DNA of 5,357 nucleotides from Bacteroidales bacterium (lineage in GTDB: Bacteria; Bacteroidota; Bacteroidia; Bacteroidales; ML635J-15). The stretch spans positions 1-5,357 of the forward strand of contig SLSH01000301.1 in NCBI GenBank assembly GCA_007130555.1, in the 5' to 3' direction. The notes under the pieces were generated by a model that was not told the origin of the DNA, ran no database searches, and saw only the letters and a program-made list of their open reading frames with translations. A program made the position numbers and the translations under genes. Shown one piece after another: positions 4,576 to 5,357 of this stretch. Each line of letters begins with the position of its first letter. The stretch's first letter is position 1.

Positions 4576-5357
4576 ATGTTAACAGTAATAATTATAGGAT
4601 TTTTGGCAGCAATTGTATCTCCTTTTGTTCATAAACTTTTTCCAAAGTTATCAGGTGCAATTTTGTGTTTAGTCCCATTATCCATTTTTGCTTACTTGTG
4701 TACAATGATAAGTCCTGTATCAAACGGCGAAACTTTATTGTTAAAATACACATGGTTTCCATCTTTAAATGTAAATCTTAATTTTATTGTTGACGGATTA
4801 AGTCTTATTTTTGCATTGATTATTAGCGGTATTGGAGCAATAATTGTTTTTTATGCAAGCGGATACCTTGCAGGACATAAAAAATTGGCAAGATTTTATG
4901 CTTATTTGCTATTCTTTATGACCTCAATGCTTGGTGTAGTATTGTCGGATAATATATTTGCATTATTTATTTTTTGGGAATTAACAAGTATAAGTTCTTA
5001 TCTTCTTATCGGATTTAATCACGAAACCGAAAGATCCAGATATGCCGCATTGCAGGCATTACTGATTACTGCGGGAGGCGGACTGGCAATGCTGGCAGGA
5101 CTAATTTTAATGGGATATATTGGTGGCAGTTATTCTATTATGGAGTTAATAAATCAGTCTTCTGTTATTACAGGACATTATTTATATGTTCCGATAATTA
5201 TATTGATATTATTAGGAGCCTTTACAAAATCTGCTCAATTTCCTTTCCATTTTTGGCTGCCAAATGCTATGGAAGCACCAACACCTGTTAGTGCATATCT
5301 TCACTCTGCAACAATGGTAAAAGCCGGTGTCTTTTTAATTGCGAGACTAAATCCTGC
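4576..5357 (+). CDS. mrpA: Na+/H+ antiporter subunit MrpA (MnhA), N-terminal part, cut by window end
   Basis: This is the largest Mrp subunit, NuoL-like. Only 260 codons plus two bases are visible and the frame is open to the window end. It begins with short helices, then DGLSLIFALIISGIGAIIVFYASGYL (about 73-98), typical of NuoL/MrpA N-termini. Glu135 in FWELTSISSYLLIGFNHE matches the conserved helix-5 Glu, and Lys218 in GAFTKSAQFPFHFWLP the helix-7 Lys. The following AMEAPTPVSAYLHSATMVKAGVFLIAR (231-257) is characteristic, with His243 and Lys249. NuoL of complex I is excluded by context, since it directly follows mrpBCDEFG. The start is 8 bp after mrpG and has no Shine-Dalgarno sequence. Whether the C-terminus carries the MbhD- and MbhE-like domains of full-length MrpA cannot be seen. 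Confidence 0.93.
   Translation, partial: MLTVIIIGFLAAIVSPFVHKLFPKLSGAILCLVPLSIFAYLCTMISPVSNGETLLLKYTWFPSLNVNLNFIVDGLSLIFALIISGIGAIIVFYASGYLAGHKKLARFYAYLLFFMTSMLGVVLSDNIFALFIFWELTSISSYLLIGFNHETERSRYAALQALLITAGGGLAMLAGLILMGYIGGSYSIMELINQSSVITGHYLYVPIIILILLGAFTKSAQFPFHFWLPNAMEAPTPVSAYLHSATMVKAGVFLIARLNP

Noticed and set aside
1043..5357. Complex I (nuo) operon or membrane-bound hydrogenase
   Set aside because: The NuoK-, NuoN- and NuoL-like genes are interleaved with MrpB, MrpE, MrpF and MrpG, and no hydrogenase or quinone-module gene is present in the window.

Overview
The window is AT-rich and looks like Bacteroidota. Three things suggest this: an apparent gingipain-type (family C25) peptidase precursor at the left edge, a TAnnTTTG -7 element just before the main operon, and few Shine-Dalgarno sequences. 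Intergenic AGTGTCTTTGTGGG-type repeats also fit. No 16S or other marker gene is present, so genus-level placement is not possible.

Layout: (1) Positions 1-361, minus strand, hold the first 120 codons of a secreted protein with a signal peptide and a C25-propeptide-like region; the rest lies outside the window. (2) Positions 362-1042 are a non-coding divergent spacer. It carries two 145-146 bp tandem repeats plus a short third piece, each full unit containing a long imperfect inverted repeat, and a 15 bp direct repeat brackets the array. (3) Positions 1043-5357, plus strand, are a tightly packed operon for a multisubunit Mrp/Mnh-type cation/proton antiporter, in the order mrpB-mrpC-mrpD-mrpE-mrpF-mrpG-mrpA. 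mrpA is cut by the window end after 260 codons.

The Mrp subunits act together as one inner-membrane complex related to respiratory complex I. MrpA and MrpD are the large NuoL/M/N-like subunits with conserved Glu and Lys on the proton path. MrpC is NuoK-like, and MrpB, E, F and G are small membrane subunits. The complex typically exchanges cytoplasmic Na+ (or Li+, K+) for external H+ and supports pH and salt homeostasis. All junctions are short: gaps of 4, 17, 11 and 8 bp, and two ATGA overlaps. This fits one transcript.

The most notable features are the permuted subunit order with mrpA last, a Asp-Asn-Lys tandem repeat tail on MrpG encoded by perfect 9 bp repeats, and the palindromic tandem repeats upstream. 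I did not find convincing evidence of a wholly new system; the core is a known antiporter with unusual details.
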